DNA from: Membranipora membranacea | Taxonomy: Eukaryota > Bryozoa > Gymnolaemata > Cheilostomatida > Membraniporidae | NCBI GenBank assembly: GCA_914767715.1 | Contig: OU612065.1 | Location: forward strand, 15,066,001-15,130,000 | DNA length: 64,000 bases | Direction of reading: 5' to 3' | Part shown: one piece after another, positions 12,201 to 25,805 of the stretch | Layout of the letters: every line of letters begins with the position of its first letter | How positions within the stretch are numbered: the stretch's first letter is position 1 | Notes under the pieces: model-generated | The model's input: the letters and a program-made list of their open reading frames with translations, nothing else | Databases searched by the model: none | Told to the model about the DNA's origin: nothing | Program-made: the position numbers and the translations under genes

Positions 12201-15200
12201 AACATTTTTAACATGTATGTTATTGAAGGGCTTATTAGACTCAGATATAAGAACTTACTGTATCGGAGCCATGCGGGATGTGATAAGTGTCGCTAGTAAT
12301 GAGCATGCTTCTTTCTCTTCACCATTATCACAAAGCTGATGGAATTCTCTGAACTTGGCTGTAATTTTTACAAATAACAAACCATACAAAAACAGGACAC
12401 ATACATGTGTAGCTTGATTTTTGTTCAGATAATTTTAGTACAAAATATTAGCTGGCTATCATAAGGGATACATGGCAGCGTGAGGGTATATGGTTGGTAA
12501 TAAACCAACAGCATTCCAGTGTTTTAAGGAAATTGGTTCAGTCAGAATAGACACTGCCACATGTTCCTGAGCATTAGCAGCACCTATAATTGACAGTGAT
12601 AATATTTGTTACCGCATAGTCTTGAGGTTCAATTTTTTTTAAATATTTAAGCTCATACCATGATTTGATCTTAAATTTATATCAACGCATAGCCTCTTAG
12701 TAGACTACACGACACTAGTTCATTACCGAGGAAGAGAAGTTTTTTACTGATGAGCATGGAGGAGCCCAGATTATCAAGTACATCTGCTGAGTGTATTACA
12801 TTCTGCTGTCTGTACAGCTCCAGGAATCGCTCAGCTATTATGGTTGCCATGTTGCTATCCTGTGTCATGAGAGAGTAGTTAAATAGATTTTTTTTCAAAT
12901 TCAAAGAATACTATAGTATGTAGTCGTTCTACGTTACAGAATCTCTCAACCTTCATATTAACCTAAGGAGGGGGGGGGGGTCAATTAGCATGTGTGACAC
13001 CCTTTGAGCCAAATTAGCACTATCAATTCGCTATAAATCCTCTCTCTTTTAGTCTTTTTATCAGGCAAATTCGTTCCAAATTGTTCACTCTGAAGACATA
13101 TAGTGTCCCATCAACAAGTACGCGATTTGGGTACGATCACTCAGCTAGGAACAATCTGATAGTGATTTTTGCAGTTTTTAATTGAAAGACCTACACGGAG
13201 ACTGACCAACAACTTAGATATAGAGCAGTTGTGGTATTTGTGTCAGAATCTCTTTTAGGCTGATATCATGATGGCAAAGAGATTCTGAATCAAAACGGCT
13301 ACCTTAGATAGTTTACACCACATGAGAGCAGATCCTAGTCTGTCTTCCTTCAAGTCTCTCCTAGCCATAATACGGCAAATACTGGAAGCTGCCAAACAGA
13401 TACAACAACACAAGTAAGTAAAAGAAAAGTTGCAACAAGTACTAAAGTTGTATACATAGAATTCAAATATCAAATTCAGTCCATGCATATTCACATATAC
13501 TGCTATAGGCTATGTATAAACTGTTAAGTCAATATTGTTTACATATGAGTCAAAGATGGAACTTTTGGACAAGCAATTCCCAGGAATAAGGAAATTGGAT
13601 ATATATCATATCAATCTACATGATAGAAAAAAATTGGTAGTTGATGTTCATAAAATTTATCCTATCTATTTCCACCTCACTGCTGAAACATTTTAACTCA
13701 TCTTCATTCTTAAGCTTTCCTTTTTTTTCCTCTTTTCCTTTTTTTTCGGCACTATTCGGAAAGATTCCGCTACTGGAATGAAATAGACTGCCAATGAAAG
13801 TGTTAAAAAAATAAAATAAATAAAAATATACCTTGTTGCGTGAATCCATTTTGCTCACATAAATTGACTACTTTCATAGCTTTCTTAGTAGAGGTTAGTG
13901 AAATCCTTGATATATATTCTTGTAGATGATATCTAAATGTACAATAACAGTACAGTATAAAATACAGATGGTTTTGTTTTCATAAAAATAAATGAGGAGT
14001 GATCAACGGCTCTTAGTATTTACTAGTTTACTTTCGATATCGACACAACTGAACAGGAGTTATCTTATCTCTGAACATGTTACAAACAAGAGCACAACTC
14101 CTAAATGGATAATATTATATTTTCCGTCTATCAGAATTTTGGTGGTCAAATATAGCAATCATGTTAGCTTCGATTGGAATAAATCAAACCTTTGATTGGA
14201 TGAACCATGGTTCCAAAGGGTCAAAAGATCCCCCACCAACCCGAGACCGATGCGGTTAGACCTTGCTTGCTGCAGGAATCATTCAAACTTAAAATTACTA
14301 TGGTGAGCTAGAACAACTCAGTTGGAGAAAACAAGTTGTAAAAACAAGTTGAAAATAAGTTGTAAAAACACAAACCTGCCGAGGTCGGGGCAATGAAGTA
14401 GATATTGGGCTCCGACAGACCATAAAGACTCGTTTTGCATCATACTACCAGCAAGCTCCAGAATTAAATGCTCCCTCATACTAGTACCAACACTACAATA
14501 AGTTTCATACATGAAAACTGGTTTGTGGTTGGAGTTGGAGTTGCAATTTTGTGTACGCAATTCAAACACATAAATTGTTTTTAACACCCCTGGCAGTCAA
14601 GATCAGTGGTTAGAATAATGTATGCAATTACAGTATATACACTATAAATTGTAAAAACATTTTTGTAATCTCAACTTTCGATAAACTACTTCCAATGCAT
14701 AATAGGATTACCGTAAGAACAAACCTATTTTTCTCTCTGAGATGACCAGCCTGGTAGAACACATCAGCGAAATGTGCAGGGAACCACCAGCTAGAGAATC
14801 CATCACCGGCAAACTTCATTATATCTATCAGGCTTTTCTTTAGTATAGAGTGTATCAGGTGGTCATGTAGCTCAAAAGCAGCAGTTCCTCCGCTATGATC
14901 AATTACAGCCTAAAGAGGATCAATAACCAAGACAAGTCTGATGTATAAATAAATAATTGAAAGACATCAGATGCAATATTACGAAATTTGTAACCAGTAT
15001 GTTGATGCTTTCATCTGTACTAACTAAGTTTCAGGGCTTAAGTCAATTGAGCTGTGTCAAAAAACAATTAAAAAATATGAGAGACAACCCACCATAGAGT
15101 TATTATATACTCTAGAGTGGACAATATGTACAAAAATAGGATCAGTTTTTGTCCTTCTTAATTATTGCGAAATCCATGACGCGACGCAATCTGGTTGTGC

Positions 15201-18200
15201 ATGGCTAGTGCCTGTATCATATAACTTATTATTGAGAATATAGGTATCGGCATGGAAATTTAGATTTTAATTTTCATGTGACACTATGTGGATCACTTGC
15301 AGGTATTTTCACTCGCAGCCAGTGGAAATGTTTCTATGTTTTCCCATTAAAATAAGCCAAAATCTCAACCGCAAACACATCATTGTGATGAAATAGAAAC
15401 TGAAAGGCTAGCTCGATTTTTTTTACCGCCACTAGCCATCCATATAAGCTGTGTCCTGTCTCTCTTACTTACATTATATGTTACACACTCAAGGGGCTTA
15501 TTTTATTTTTGATTAAATGAAGTACAAGCAGACTGTGTAAAAATGATCGTAGGTGTAAAAGTTTGCCACTTGCCTCATTTGCAGTCACAGTGTACATAAT
15601 TTCGAGATTCAGATTTTCTCTTCAGATATCATTGCTTTATTTGGTGTATTCATAGAGTTATTATATACTCTAGAGTGGACAATGCAGTGCTCAAAACGTC
15701 CTACTTAATTATTGCGAAATTCATGACGGCGACGCAATCTGGTTGTGCATGGCTAGTGCCTGTATCATATAAGTTATCATTGAGAATATAGGAATTGAGC
15801 ATGAAAATTTATGTTTTAGAGCGCTAATAGCCATTTTTTTGGAAAATTTTTCATGTCACACCATGTTGAACACTTGTAGGTATTTTCACTTGCAGCCATT
15901 GGAAAATTTTTCCATGTTTTCCCATGAAAATAAGCCAAAACCCCAACCGCAAACACATCATTGTGATGAAAAAAAATTACCGGGCTAGCTTGTTTTTTTC
16001 CACGCTTCTCTCAACCATAAGTTGGATTCTGTCTCTTTTACTCATATGTTATCCATCAAGTGAGTTAATGTTATTTGTTCAGTATAAGGTGTACACATAG
16101 CTTGTGGAAAAGCTGACTGGAGGTTAAAAGTCGGCCGCTGAGTTCCGCCATTTGCAGAAGCAATTTACATACGGTTCTGACTAAGATTCGGCGTTTAGAT
16201 TTGGCTATGTCATTTAAAGCTCTAAATTTCCTCCCCAGTGGTGTCCTCTAGTTTTTGAATTCGCAAAACCATTCAACCATACACAGCAGGTTTTGAAAGC
16301 ATATAAATGAAGGTATTTTGTAACAAACTTTTTTGATGAGTCGCTGAGTATCAAGTAAATCTTTGAATGGAAAACTCACATATATACCTATCCAGACTGA
16401 CTCCATATTTTTCAGAACAAACACTCACTAATGTGACATTTTAAGTGGACGGATATTTCTGATTTCTCACCATACTTGAAATAAGGGACCATTTGCTTCA
16501 GAGCCGTCGTTGTGGATGTTTGATACAATTTTCTGGTATGATTATTATGACTATGGTTGTTGGTTTGTGTTTGTAAATTAGTTGAGATGGCAACTTCAGC
16601 ATCATACATAGTATTTTGTATATACTCCAGTAAAGGCACTGGCAGTTGACGTACACATGTGTATTTGTTTGCATAGTTTTCAGGGAAGGGGGATTAGTGT
16701 AGTAGTGTTCAATCCTTTGAAATGACCAGAGTTAGCATTTCATACAGCTGTTATTCTCTGTCAGAAATGGATTGATGCTATAAAAATATAAGAGAGGCAA
16801 CCAGAAAGTGATCTTATGAGCAATGAGGACTGACAGTAACACCACATCTGATTTTAGCACCAATCTTAATTGATCTTCTTTGACATAAGAAACAAAAATG
16901 CTTATAATAATACCCTCAATAAAGTAATGTTATCTGGAGAGCAAATCTGAATCTTGACATTATGTACACTGTCACTGAAAATGAGGCAAGCTGCAAAACT
17001 TTATACATCCGATCACTTGTTCACAGGCTACTCGTACTTCATTTAATCAAAAATAAAACAAACCCATTGAATGTGTAACATATGAGTAAGAGAGACAGGA
17101 CACAGCTTATATGGCTGGCAAGTGGCAGTAGAAAAAACAAGCTAGCCCGGTAATTTATTTTCATCACAATAATGTGTTTGCGGTTGGGGCTTTGGCTTAT
17201 TTTCATGGGAAAACATAGAAAATTTTTCCAATGGCTGCAAGTGAAAATACCTACAAGTGTTCCACATAGTGTGCCATGAAAATGTTTCCGAAAAAATGGC
17301 TTTAAGTGCTCTAAAACTTAAATTTTCATACCCAATTCCTAAATTCTCAATGATAAATTATATGATACAGGCACTAGCCATGCACAACCAGATTGCGTCG
17401 CGTCATGGATTTCGCAATGATTAAGTAGGACAAAAACTGATGCTATTTTTGTACACATTGTCCACTCTAGAGTATATAATAACTCTATGCAACACACGCA
17501 GGCAAGAGTGTAGCCTGGGAATTAGGCCAGCAATGGGTTCTGTTGGATATTCATTCTGTGTTTTTATCTACTCATGTATCACTATTATTGCGCCTTTCTG
17601 AATAGACCCATGTGCTAGTGTTTTGGCTTTGTTTTGATCAGGGAGGGTGGGAGAGGTATATCCCACCCTCCCTGTTTTGATTGGCTGATGGGTTTTGGTT
17701 TATTATTGTGTGGAATTGTCTGCTCATGTTGGGTTTTATTTCTTGGTTGTTGGTTCAGGGAGTTTGGTTGGTTGAAACAACAAACCAACACAACCTGAGT
17801 AGATAACTCCAAACTGTTGATCTTGATCCCAGTCTAGCAAGAGTGGCACATGGTTTCACTGGTGCAATTTTTAAGCCGAGAGATCAACTTACATGATCAG
17901 TAGCATAAAATCATCGCAGCACTATTAGACTTACATTCATACTATCTTGTACATGGTAAAGTTTGGCAAAGGGTTGAGTATAGAGCAACTGAGCGATCAG
18001 CTGCGAGTACCAGGATAGGCCTAAACTGTCTCCAGTCATTAACAAAGTATCTCCATCACCAAGCAAAATCTGGGATAGTAAGAGAGTAAAATAAAGAGAA
18101 CATCGGATCGCTGATGAAAAGTTGACTGCCCAAGATGGTAGTTAAAGTTCGGTATTGTTGATTGCCATGTGGGATATATCAGTTTGGGGATGGAAGTGGT

Positions 18201-21200
18201 GAGTTCTCATACACTGACACTCAGTGAGCTTGAGTCTCAATACAAAGACACGTAGTAACACACAGTTTGATGGCACAATATTCCTACAAGTTGATAATCC
18301 AATACAGTATTGAACAAAATATCCTCATCACTACATGCTCAGTTTGCTAGAGAACACAAACCAAACCCTTTGTGCATTTATACATGAAAATTGGAGCATC
18401 GTTTGATACAACTTACTATTTGACATTCTATTCTGTGCAGCCACTTAGTGACCTTGTCAATTTAAATGTAGCAAACCAACTGCCTGTCAGTAAAACACAC
18501 AAGAAGGAAATAAAAGTGCAATATTTACCTGGGCAACCTGAGTGAGCTCCTTGGATGCATAAAATACTCCCTGATCAAATAACTGCTGAACCTCCTGCTG
18601 CCACTGCTGCCATTTCAGTTTGAAATCACATAAACTCATCCCTTGTGTCTAAAATGAAATTTAAATATCCTTTTCACTATGTTTTTACGTGGTGCGGTTA
18701 TTGCGTCTTGAGTCTAAAATTGAATTTAATTGTCTATAAGATTCTGTGTCACTATGTTTTCACATGGTACACTTGTTTTATTTTTGTGAAATTTTCAAAA
18801 AACCGTGAGTTAGGGTTAATTTTTGAGCATAACTTGTATAGAATGACCAACCTGGAAGACGGGCATTTTACGAACAGCTTCAATAACTACTTGTTGTGAC
18901 TTGGATCTTTTGTTCACTGATTGTAACAGTGTAACTGTCTCATTGACTCTGCCTTGCAGCAAACAGCCAAACACCTGTGATGAAAGGAAAAGAAAGTAGA
19001 TTATGATCAGACCATCATTGGTGGACAAAGATTGATTGAAGTTTATGAATGATATTTTATTTGGAGAGGGAACATTACTGTTGGCTGGACATCCCCTTAA
19101 AACAGTGTTGACAGTTCTTCAAGCAGCGAGGCATATTCGAGAAATCTCAGTTGAGACAGATAATGCTCCAAGCATGAACATATTATGCTTCTATATTAAA
19201 AAGATGCGGGCAGCATGTTATCATCGTCACGGCTAGTGCATTACTTCTTCTCATAACACATACAGTGCAAGCTAATACAGGTACAATTTCTCTACTCAAA
19301 AAAATCAAATTTCCAGTATATGTGTTCAAATTGATTTTATAACTATCTGGATACATAAGAGAAGAGATGATATATATCTTACTGTAGGCCAGTAGTTCTC
19401 ATGAGACTCTATCGGCTGGGCTCTGAGCACCTCCTCAACCATGAGCTGACAATCATTGATCTGATTCTGGATCCACGAAAGCAGCTGACCGACTAACTCT
19501 CCACCTGAAAACAAGATCATGGAGTGAATCACAAACACACAGGTGATCATACAGGATGTTCTGTAGCTGCAAAGCTGTTTTGGTTGCTCTATAATTAGGT
19601 TGCCAGTGTATGGATACACACAAGAAATGTTTCATATATCCACAAGCAAAACTTTAGTAGATGTATAACAATAATTTACATGCTGATAGAAAGGTGTAAG
19701 ACAGATATAGGTCGTGAAACTCATAGTGACTTTTGAGTAAGCACTAGCCTGGGATTCAGGCCAACAATGGGACATTGTCTGTATTATTGGTTGTGTTGGA
19801 TATTGTTTGGCGGTGTTATCTACTAATGTATTTCTGCATTTCTAAATATACCCATGTGCTTGTGTTTTGGTTGGCTGATGGGTTTTGGCAGGGAGTTTGG
19901 TTTGTTGATGTGTGGAGTTATCTGTCCATGTTGTCTGTTCAACCTGAGTAGACAACTCCAAATTGTTGGTATTAAACGTATCTGACTATATGATATAGCC
20001 TGCCAAGTCTTGAGTCATATCCTGCTCCACCTTGTGATCATACCGGGTTCATAGTTTGGAGTATACATGAGGGGAGATGTTATTTAAAAAGATCATGGTT
20101 TGTGATGATGTCAACAGTATGAGCTATGAGAGGTTTCCCGAGTTTGATCAGATCTGGTGCAATTTTTCTTCTGATTTTTTAATAAAACCATTTCTCACCA
20201 GAAAAAAGGTAGAAACGGTCAATCTCTTTATGGTCTGTTTTACTACTGCTACAGCGATTTGGGAGGGGGAGGATAGAGGTTTTATATGGTGTGACAGAAT
20301 TTCATATCGAGACTTACCATGAGGCTCCTGGAAAAATATGATCTCAGTAAAACTCCACGCAGACTCACTGACAACAAACTCTCTCATTAAATCCTCAATG
20401 AACTCTGAATTCTGAGGAGATTCTACAAAATAGAAAAATCGAGAGAATATTTCGATGGTACTTCATTAGAATATGAGGAGAAAGAAAGTTGAGAATCATT
20501 TTTACTCTAAATTGAATATCTCTAGTCTTGTCACGCGGTTATTTATTTGGTTTGGGATTCCCAGTAGTAACATGACAAGGCTAGAATATCCCACATATCA
20601 AAGTGATCATGATTTTAGGTATAAATCTTTTATCTTTAGCCAATGTTTCACTATCATGGCCATGCGGTCAATTGCGACAACAAGAAAGAGAGAGAGTATG
20701 TGAGTAGGTGGTATATGTAAGCCCTACACATTAAGCTGCTACGCCTACAATGAGCGTATGCAGAGGCATTTGTACAAGTATATATATATATATATAGTAT
20801 ACCTATGAGTTTTTGCGTTTCTTTGATTGCGATTTTTATCACTGCTCTATACGAACGGCTATAATGTCTGGAATAAAACAAAACAAATCATTTCATAATG
20901 TGCAACCTAACCTATGAAGGTTCCATATTATTATAGAGGCCTAAAATTTAGAAAAAATAACATAAATAATCTAATTTCTCATTGCCAAGGAGGAAAGAAC
21001 ACATATTCATAATTGCAACATCCCAACTTAAATCAGATAACGTTGAAAGCAACACATGTAGTCCATGGCAAATTAAAAGTGAATGTATGTAGTTTCTACA
21101 AAAATTGAATGATAATCAATTGATTTTGACTTACAGAATCTCATCAGTGGTCATGGAGCTTGCTGGTGGTCTCTGATTGGATAAAAACACACCTGCAACG

Positions 21201-23647
21201 AGTTTATAATGACTATTTAGTTTTCTGTAAGTGAGATCATCAGATGCAGCACAGTGTAGATAATATAAATATTTGTATGACCCATATGAATATTAGGGCA
21301 GGGCACTCACTATTTCGTAATCTAATTGTAAAGTTGGCAGTGACCATGAACGATTAATAAATGGTTTTACTCGTCGAACAAAATAAGGTGGAATCTTCAG
21401 GTTCAACTAGCAGATCAGACAGTTAACATATGTGAAATTTGTACTTGACTACATTTATTTATACATGACCTAGCTAAATCCATGTAAACCATAGACTAAA
21501 TAATCTAGACAGGACACTTTTTGAGCATTAGCATTGAGTCATTTAAATGTAGGTGACTGTTACGACATCAAATTGTGTAGTAGCATTGATGTTTCAATGC
21601 ACTTGCAGTCCGCAAACCAGGTTTTTTTTATAGCTCGATCAATTTTGATCAACAGCATCAAATGGATGACAAGAGGTTGCTGTTGATCAAAACTGATTGA
21701 GTTATCAACAAAAAACCTGGCATCATTGTTACTACACAATCCAATGTTGTGAGGTCATCCACAATCAAGTGCTTACTTGAGCTGTATATGGTGTCCTGTC
21801 TAGGTTTATCATTAAGTTTAGGATGTAAACTGATAGTAATATACTCACTGGACATTTCATTGATGAGTGCTCGGGCCACCGACACGTCATATTCCTGCCG
21901 ACATCTTAGTTCATTTATGGACACTTCCTCGGTAAAGCGTGGTGGGTTCCCTGTAGAAGCACCAAACAATAATCCATAAAAAAAGTTAAAATCATCCACC
22001 CGCCTACAATACTGACCGTAGCGGGGAATGCATTTATAACCCATCTGCATATGTCTCCCATAAACACTATGTCGTTTCTTTTCTGTACAATTCCACTGGC
22101 ATTGTGCTAAGGCTAGGATAAGAAGGTAAACTTATTCTGCATTTCAGTTTCAAGTTTGTTAAACACCTGGATCTAGAGCTGCAAACCCTAAATCCCCAGT
22201 GCATAGCCGTTACATAAAGCTGTGTTCAGGGAGGGGGGGGGGGTCAAGATTGGTATGAATTTAACCTTAGCCTATTAAATACCTGCACGCTGACTTTCCC
22301 CCAATCCATGTATCGCCAGATTGTTTTTAGGACCAAAGTCAATGTTTAGTGGTCTGTTGAAGCAACATCGGCCAGGAACCTGCAAAAAGTCAAATTATAC
22401 ATAAATAGAACAGCAAGTAATTGTACCATGATCGCCACTTGATAGATACTAGGCCTTTTCCAGCAATATCACCTTCTCCCTTATTGATTCCAGAGACTAA
22501 AGGAGCTGCAGTAAACTTTAGACCCTTACAATCCGAAATTAATTGCAAATTAGATCTGACAACTTAGTATTTATATTTTCTTCAGTGAGTTGGTTTTTTC
22601 TGTTCCTCCTCGGTTATTTATAACTGTCAACCAAATATGACAAGTAGGGGCCTATTATTGATCTCCTTACTGGAATGAATTATACAGGAGCCACAATGAT
22701 CGGTAGCTTGCAATGAGTGCATAAAGGCTCTCAGACAGGACCCTTACACATGCCCAAGCTTGCATCTGAGGCTTGCAGTTATGTTTTGTTTGCGTTCACT
22801 GTCCCGTACTGGTCGCTACTGAATGTTTTGGCAAAGCCAAAAGAAAAGAATATCTACTCCATTCTCTGCTGTCTTTATGGTATTGTAAGGCTGTCTTAAG
22901 AGCTTGAGTGACCGCTGATTCTGATGGATGTTTCGATTCAATCATTATTCTAGTTATGATCCTTTTGTTGGTACAATTATAACAGATTAACTCCAACCAT
23001 TAGGGTACGGCAGGACTAGGCCAATTAGTACAGTTAATGAACCCCTTTCATTTCATTGGTGTAGATAGTCAAGTTACAATCAAGTTACCAAAAAGGATCC
23101 AGAGCAAGGAGTAAAAGATAGTCTAATGGATGGAGTAATATACCTGTCCTGGTATATAAGATGATAGTAATAGTAGTTCGTTAGTAGTAGAAATTGACTC
23201 CAGGATTAAGGATGAGTTATATTATTTATTCACCACTACTCTACTACTTTACTAGCCTTCACTTCAGTACTAGATTCAATGGTTACTATATACTATTATT
23301 AGGCTTTCCAAAGCCCAGTGGTAAACACACAGCTTGTTGATACTGAAGTGACATATCTCATTATTATTTTATTATCTCAATCTGCAAGCAATTTCAAATC
23401 AATGGGATGATGATTTGATCATATTCATTCATTCAGTTCATGATCATTATTTTATTATGATTGAAATTGAGTGAAAATTGAATCATCACTTACATACATT
23501 GTTGAGTGCCACCTTAACATGAGGTTACTCCCTGATATTATTAACTAACTAGACAAAAAACTGAATTGATGCTTAGCTCACCTTGATTGCAGCTTCGTTC
23601 AAGGTGTTGGCTTCTTCTTGCTGAAAGATTTTCATGGGGAGCGCCAT
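9206..23647 (-). CDS. NUP85: Nuclear pore complex protein NUP85
   Basis: Eighteen minus-strand exons join in consistent phase: 23647-23582, 22379-22283, 22082-21849, 21192-21135, 20867-20803, 20422-20318, 19504-19383, 18974-18852, 18648-18529, 18069-17935, 14909-14725, 14492-14376, 13932-13832, 13388-13303, 12859-12727, 12358-12259, 10008-9879 and 9325-9206. The total is 2,097 nt, about 698 aa (human about 656). NUP85 is an alpha-helical scaffold subunit of the Y-shaped (Nup107-160) complex on both faces of the nuclear pore and also serves at kinetochores. Family blocks are present in order: ENYWPT then LLQGRVNE (exons 7-8), LKWQQW (9), SSWWFPAHFADV (11), SMREHLILE and CPDLGR (12), DRLGSALMWC (14), ERFLELY and LDNLGSSM (15), and a C-terminal helix. 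The N-terminal segment is longer and more divergent than in vertebrates. No in-frame stop interrupts it. Exon boundaries are by eye; the start is the first ATG in frame. Confidence 0.93.
9815..9867. mobile_element. 53-bp palindromic mini-MITE at a NUP85 splice donor
   Basis: The ends AGCCTTGTCA and TGACAAGGCT form a hairpin, flanked by a perfect 10-bp duplication TGTTTACACA at 9805-9814 and 9868-9877. The right duplication ends within the GT of the NUP85 exon 17 donor (exon end 9879). A relative with the same core lies at 20,522-20,583 and similar half-copies lie near 24,885-24,935. Confidence 0.75.
15093..17489. mobile_element. Foldback hAT-like element in a NUP85 intron
   Basis: The left end CATAGAGTTATTATATACTC is matched by its reverse complement at 17,489. 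Flanking 8-mers are CAACCCAC (15,085-15,092) and CAACACAC (17,490-17,497), a 7/8 match to an hAT-size duplication. The arms are long (about 400 bp). A second copy of the left end begins at 15,651, so the left arm is tandemly duplicated. The centre holds no transposase-like frame that I recognise; a 75-codon minus-strand frame at 16,412-16,639 has no domain. Confidence 0.65.
17513..17826 (+). repeat. Dispersed repeat family R1, copy 1
   Basis: Starts with GCCTGGGAATTAGGCCA and contains ACCCATGTGCTAGTGTTTTGG and an AACCTGAGTAGATAACTCCAA end. Related copies are at 19,748-19,965 (same strand) and 47,765-47,973 (opposite strand). Copy 1 carries extra inserted sequence around a GGGAGGGTGGGA tract. 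It is non-coding. Confidence 0.7.
19748..19965 (+). repeat. Dispersed repeat family R1, copy 2
   Basis: Shares GCCTGGGATTCAGGCCAACAA, ACCCATGTGCTTGTGTTTTGG and AACCTGAGTAGACAACTCC with the copies at 17,513 and 47,765. It sits in the NUP85 intron between exons 7 and 6. Confidence 0.7.
20522..20583. mobile_element. Mini-MITE related to the one at 9,815
   Basis: Ends CTAGTCTTGTCACGCGG and ATGACAAGGCTA form a short hairpin, flanked by GAATATC on both sides (from 20,514 and from 20,584). Same terminal core as the element at 9,815; lies in a NUP85 intron. Confidence 0.6.
21490..21822. mobile_element. 333-bp hAT-like MITE in a NUP85 intron
   Basis: Flanked by a perfect 8-bp duplication ATGTAAAC (21,482-21,489 and 21,823-21,830). 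Terminal inverted repeats contain TCTAGACAGGACAC at the left and GTGTCCTGTCTAGG at the right, and the centre forms a further hairpin around GATCAACAGCATCAAATGG. The ends match those of the larger element at 28,117-30,514. Its right edge lies 27 bases from NUP85 exon 3 (21,849). Confidence 0.8.
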
Positions 23648-23649
23648 GT

Positions 23650-25794
23650 TTTTAGTTTATTTTCCATAGCCTAAAATCCTTCCATAAGTTTGGACTTCAA
23701 TTGAGTGGGGTGCCCAGAGCATTTCAATAGTATATTGTGGAACCAATCACTACATATAATATCTTTTGCTTTGAAGGTAGGTTTAGCAGTTTTTTGATGA
23801 CTTGCGCGGGAGAGGCCCAGCATGTATAGACCAATGAACTTAACCAATAAGTTACTGTACTCAACTCCATCAAAACTTTTAATTACGGTTACAATTGCCA
23901 GGCAGTCTGACCAAATACTTGAGATTTCATAAGATTTGGTTAACAGGCCAAATTTTTTTAGAAGTCCACCATCAGTTGCATGATTCAATCAACCATAAAA
24001 CTATACTGCCATCCCCGACTTTGTGGGGTGGGGGTGTGTTGGAAGGGGCTCTCCAAAATGGTTTCAATGCTCCATAGGCAATACATTGGGATCTTGCCTG
24101 AAGCGACGGCTGTGCACAAGAGTGTTGGGGTGAACACCACGGACGGACGGCGCATTTGGGACCTGTAAAAAAATCTTTTTCTTTGACTTCACCAACTACA
24201 GAAGGCCTGTAGTGTACCCCCTCCCCCTGTTACTCATGGAAAAGCCTGGTTTTTAAGGTCCTCGACTGTCACTGTGGTAAAGGAGTCTCCTGTTACTCCT
24301 TGCTGTGATTAGGAGCCCCAGGATTTCCAGCCTCAGCTTGTCTTCAATGTGATCTGGTACTATTAATTATATATAATAGTAATTATAATAATACATATAT
24401 AATTGTTTGTCCGGTTTCCCTTTTATATATGTCAAGTCCCAGTGTATACTGCCACTTGTGACTGTGGTTGAGATAGAAGAATCAGCGGCTACAATTACAT
24501 GGTCTGTTATGACTACACAACGATCCCTCCTGTTTAGTTTTGGAAACTAGCTGACGGCTCATTCCGTGAAAGGATTTTTAGTAAAATTGTATAAATAAGT
24601 CTGTGTATGAAAGTGACAAGAGTGCAGAAATGGAGGAAATGCATACATATGTTATTAATTATATAATATATAGTAGTACTGGTCTGGTTTGATACAGAAG
24701 GTTGAGTATAGACCAAACTCGGGGAACACCAGAGGCCTTCCGCTCTTTTGTCCTTGATTTAAAAAATTTCTGAGGTAATTGGTGACAAATTTTGTTTTTA
24801 TACAGACAGAATTAAAACATATTATCTCACTAATATAAACCAAGGTTTGCAGAGGAATGGAGCAATGGTCAAAGTATACTCTAGCCTTGTCATGTGGTCA
24901 CGTTTTTGTTACTAGCCTTGTCACGCGCTCAAAAAAATGTGGCTGTGTGAACGGCTTTGTATACCTTTGGTCTCCCTTTCACTGCAATTGCTGGCATAAT
25001 ATTTAAATGCAGTTATTCCTATGGATTTCCATCATTCATTAATATATCCATTGTCAGATTAGCAGCGTAAGATATATTATATAGATACATTACATGGATT
25101 GTTTACTCTCCTGATAGGAGTGGGAGAAAACTTCCTGCAAACTTTTTATTTTATTTGAGACTACTCCTCAAAATATAGAAAAAAATGTGTTGCGATATTA
25201 AAGTTTCTTGGTTGACACCACTTCGTGAAAAGGTTTATTGTAAGTTGACACCACTTACTAAAATGGTTAATTCTTTATGAGTGGGATGACATGTCCACTG
25301 CCAACAAAGTGTGGATAATTAGAACCACAGCGAATTCAAGTGCTATTTTGTAAAGCTTACCTCAGGTTAGGAATAACCAAACAAATATTATGTTGTTCTG
25401 TACGCATGAGTTACGTAATTATGATTAAGTAAACTGGAGCCAGTTTGGGTACGATATAATCCTTTGGTTTGATATAATGAAAAACAGAACAACCTTGCAT
25501 CTGGATTGTTAGCAGGTTTGTTATGTTATGTGGGTGTTTTCTTTTTGGTAGATGACAATGAGATGGAACACCCTGATATATTTGAGAGCAGAAAGTCTCG
25601 AACAGGAAAAGCTGGTTGACGGCTGAGTAGATGATTAGTAAGAGGTATTATTAGAATTGTTTAGGTTTACTGAGTACAATTTCTAGTTATTGCATTGACC
25701 TAAAGAATTAGGAGAGACTTATTTTATAAATTTGTTTTCATAGAAGTCATTAGGGCATACCACAGGTCAAATTAAGGTCTGCTCTGTGACTGTT
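23650..25794. other. Upstream of NUP85, no gene seen
   Basis: This is the 5' flank of NUP85 and presumably holds its promoter. A 105-codon minus-strand open frame (23,671-23,988) has no recognised domain and no splice partners. Half-copies of the AGCCTTGTCA mini-MITE occur near 24,885 and 24,915. No RNA gene was recognised. Confidence 0.4.
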
Positions 25795-25805
25795 TACTAA
25801 TCATA

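Noticed and set aside
16412-16639. 75-codon minus-strand frame in a NUP85 intron, at first taken for a missing exon
   Set aside because: Exons at 17,935 and 14,909 already join in phase and align without a gap to the NUP85 family; the frame lies inside the foldback element.
23671-23988. 105-codon minus-strand frame just upstream of the NUP85 start
   Set aside because: No recognisable domain, no splice partner and no link in phase with NUP85 exon 1.
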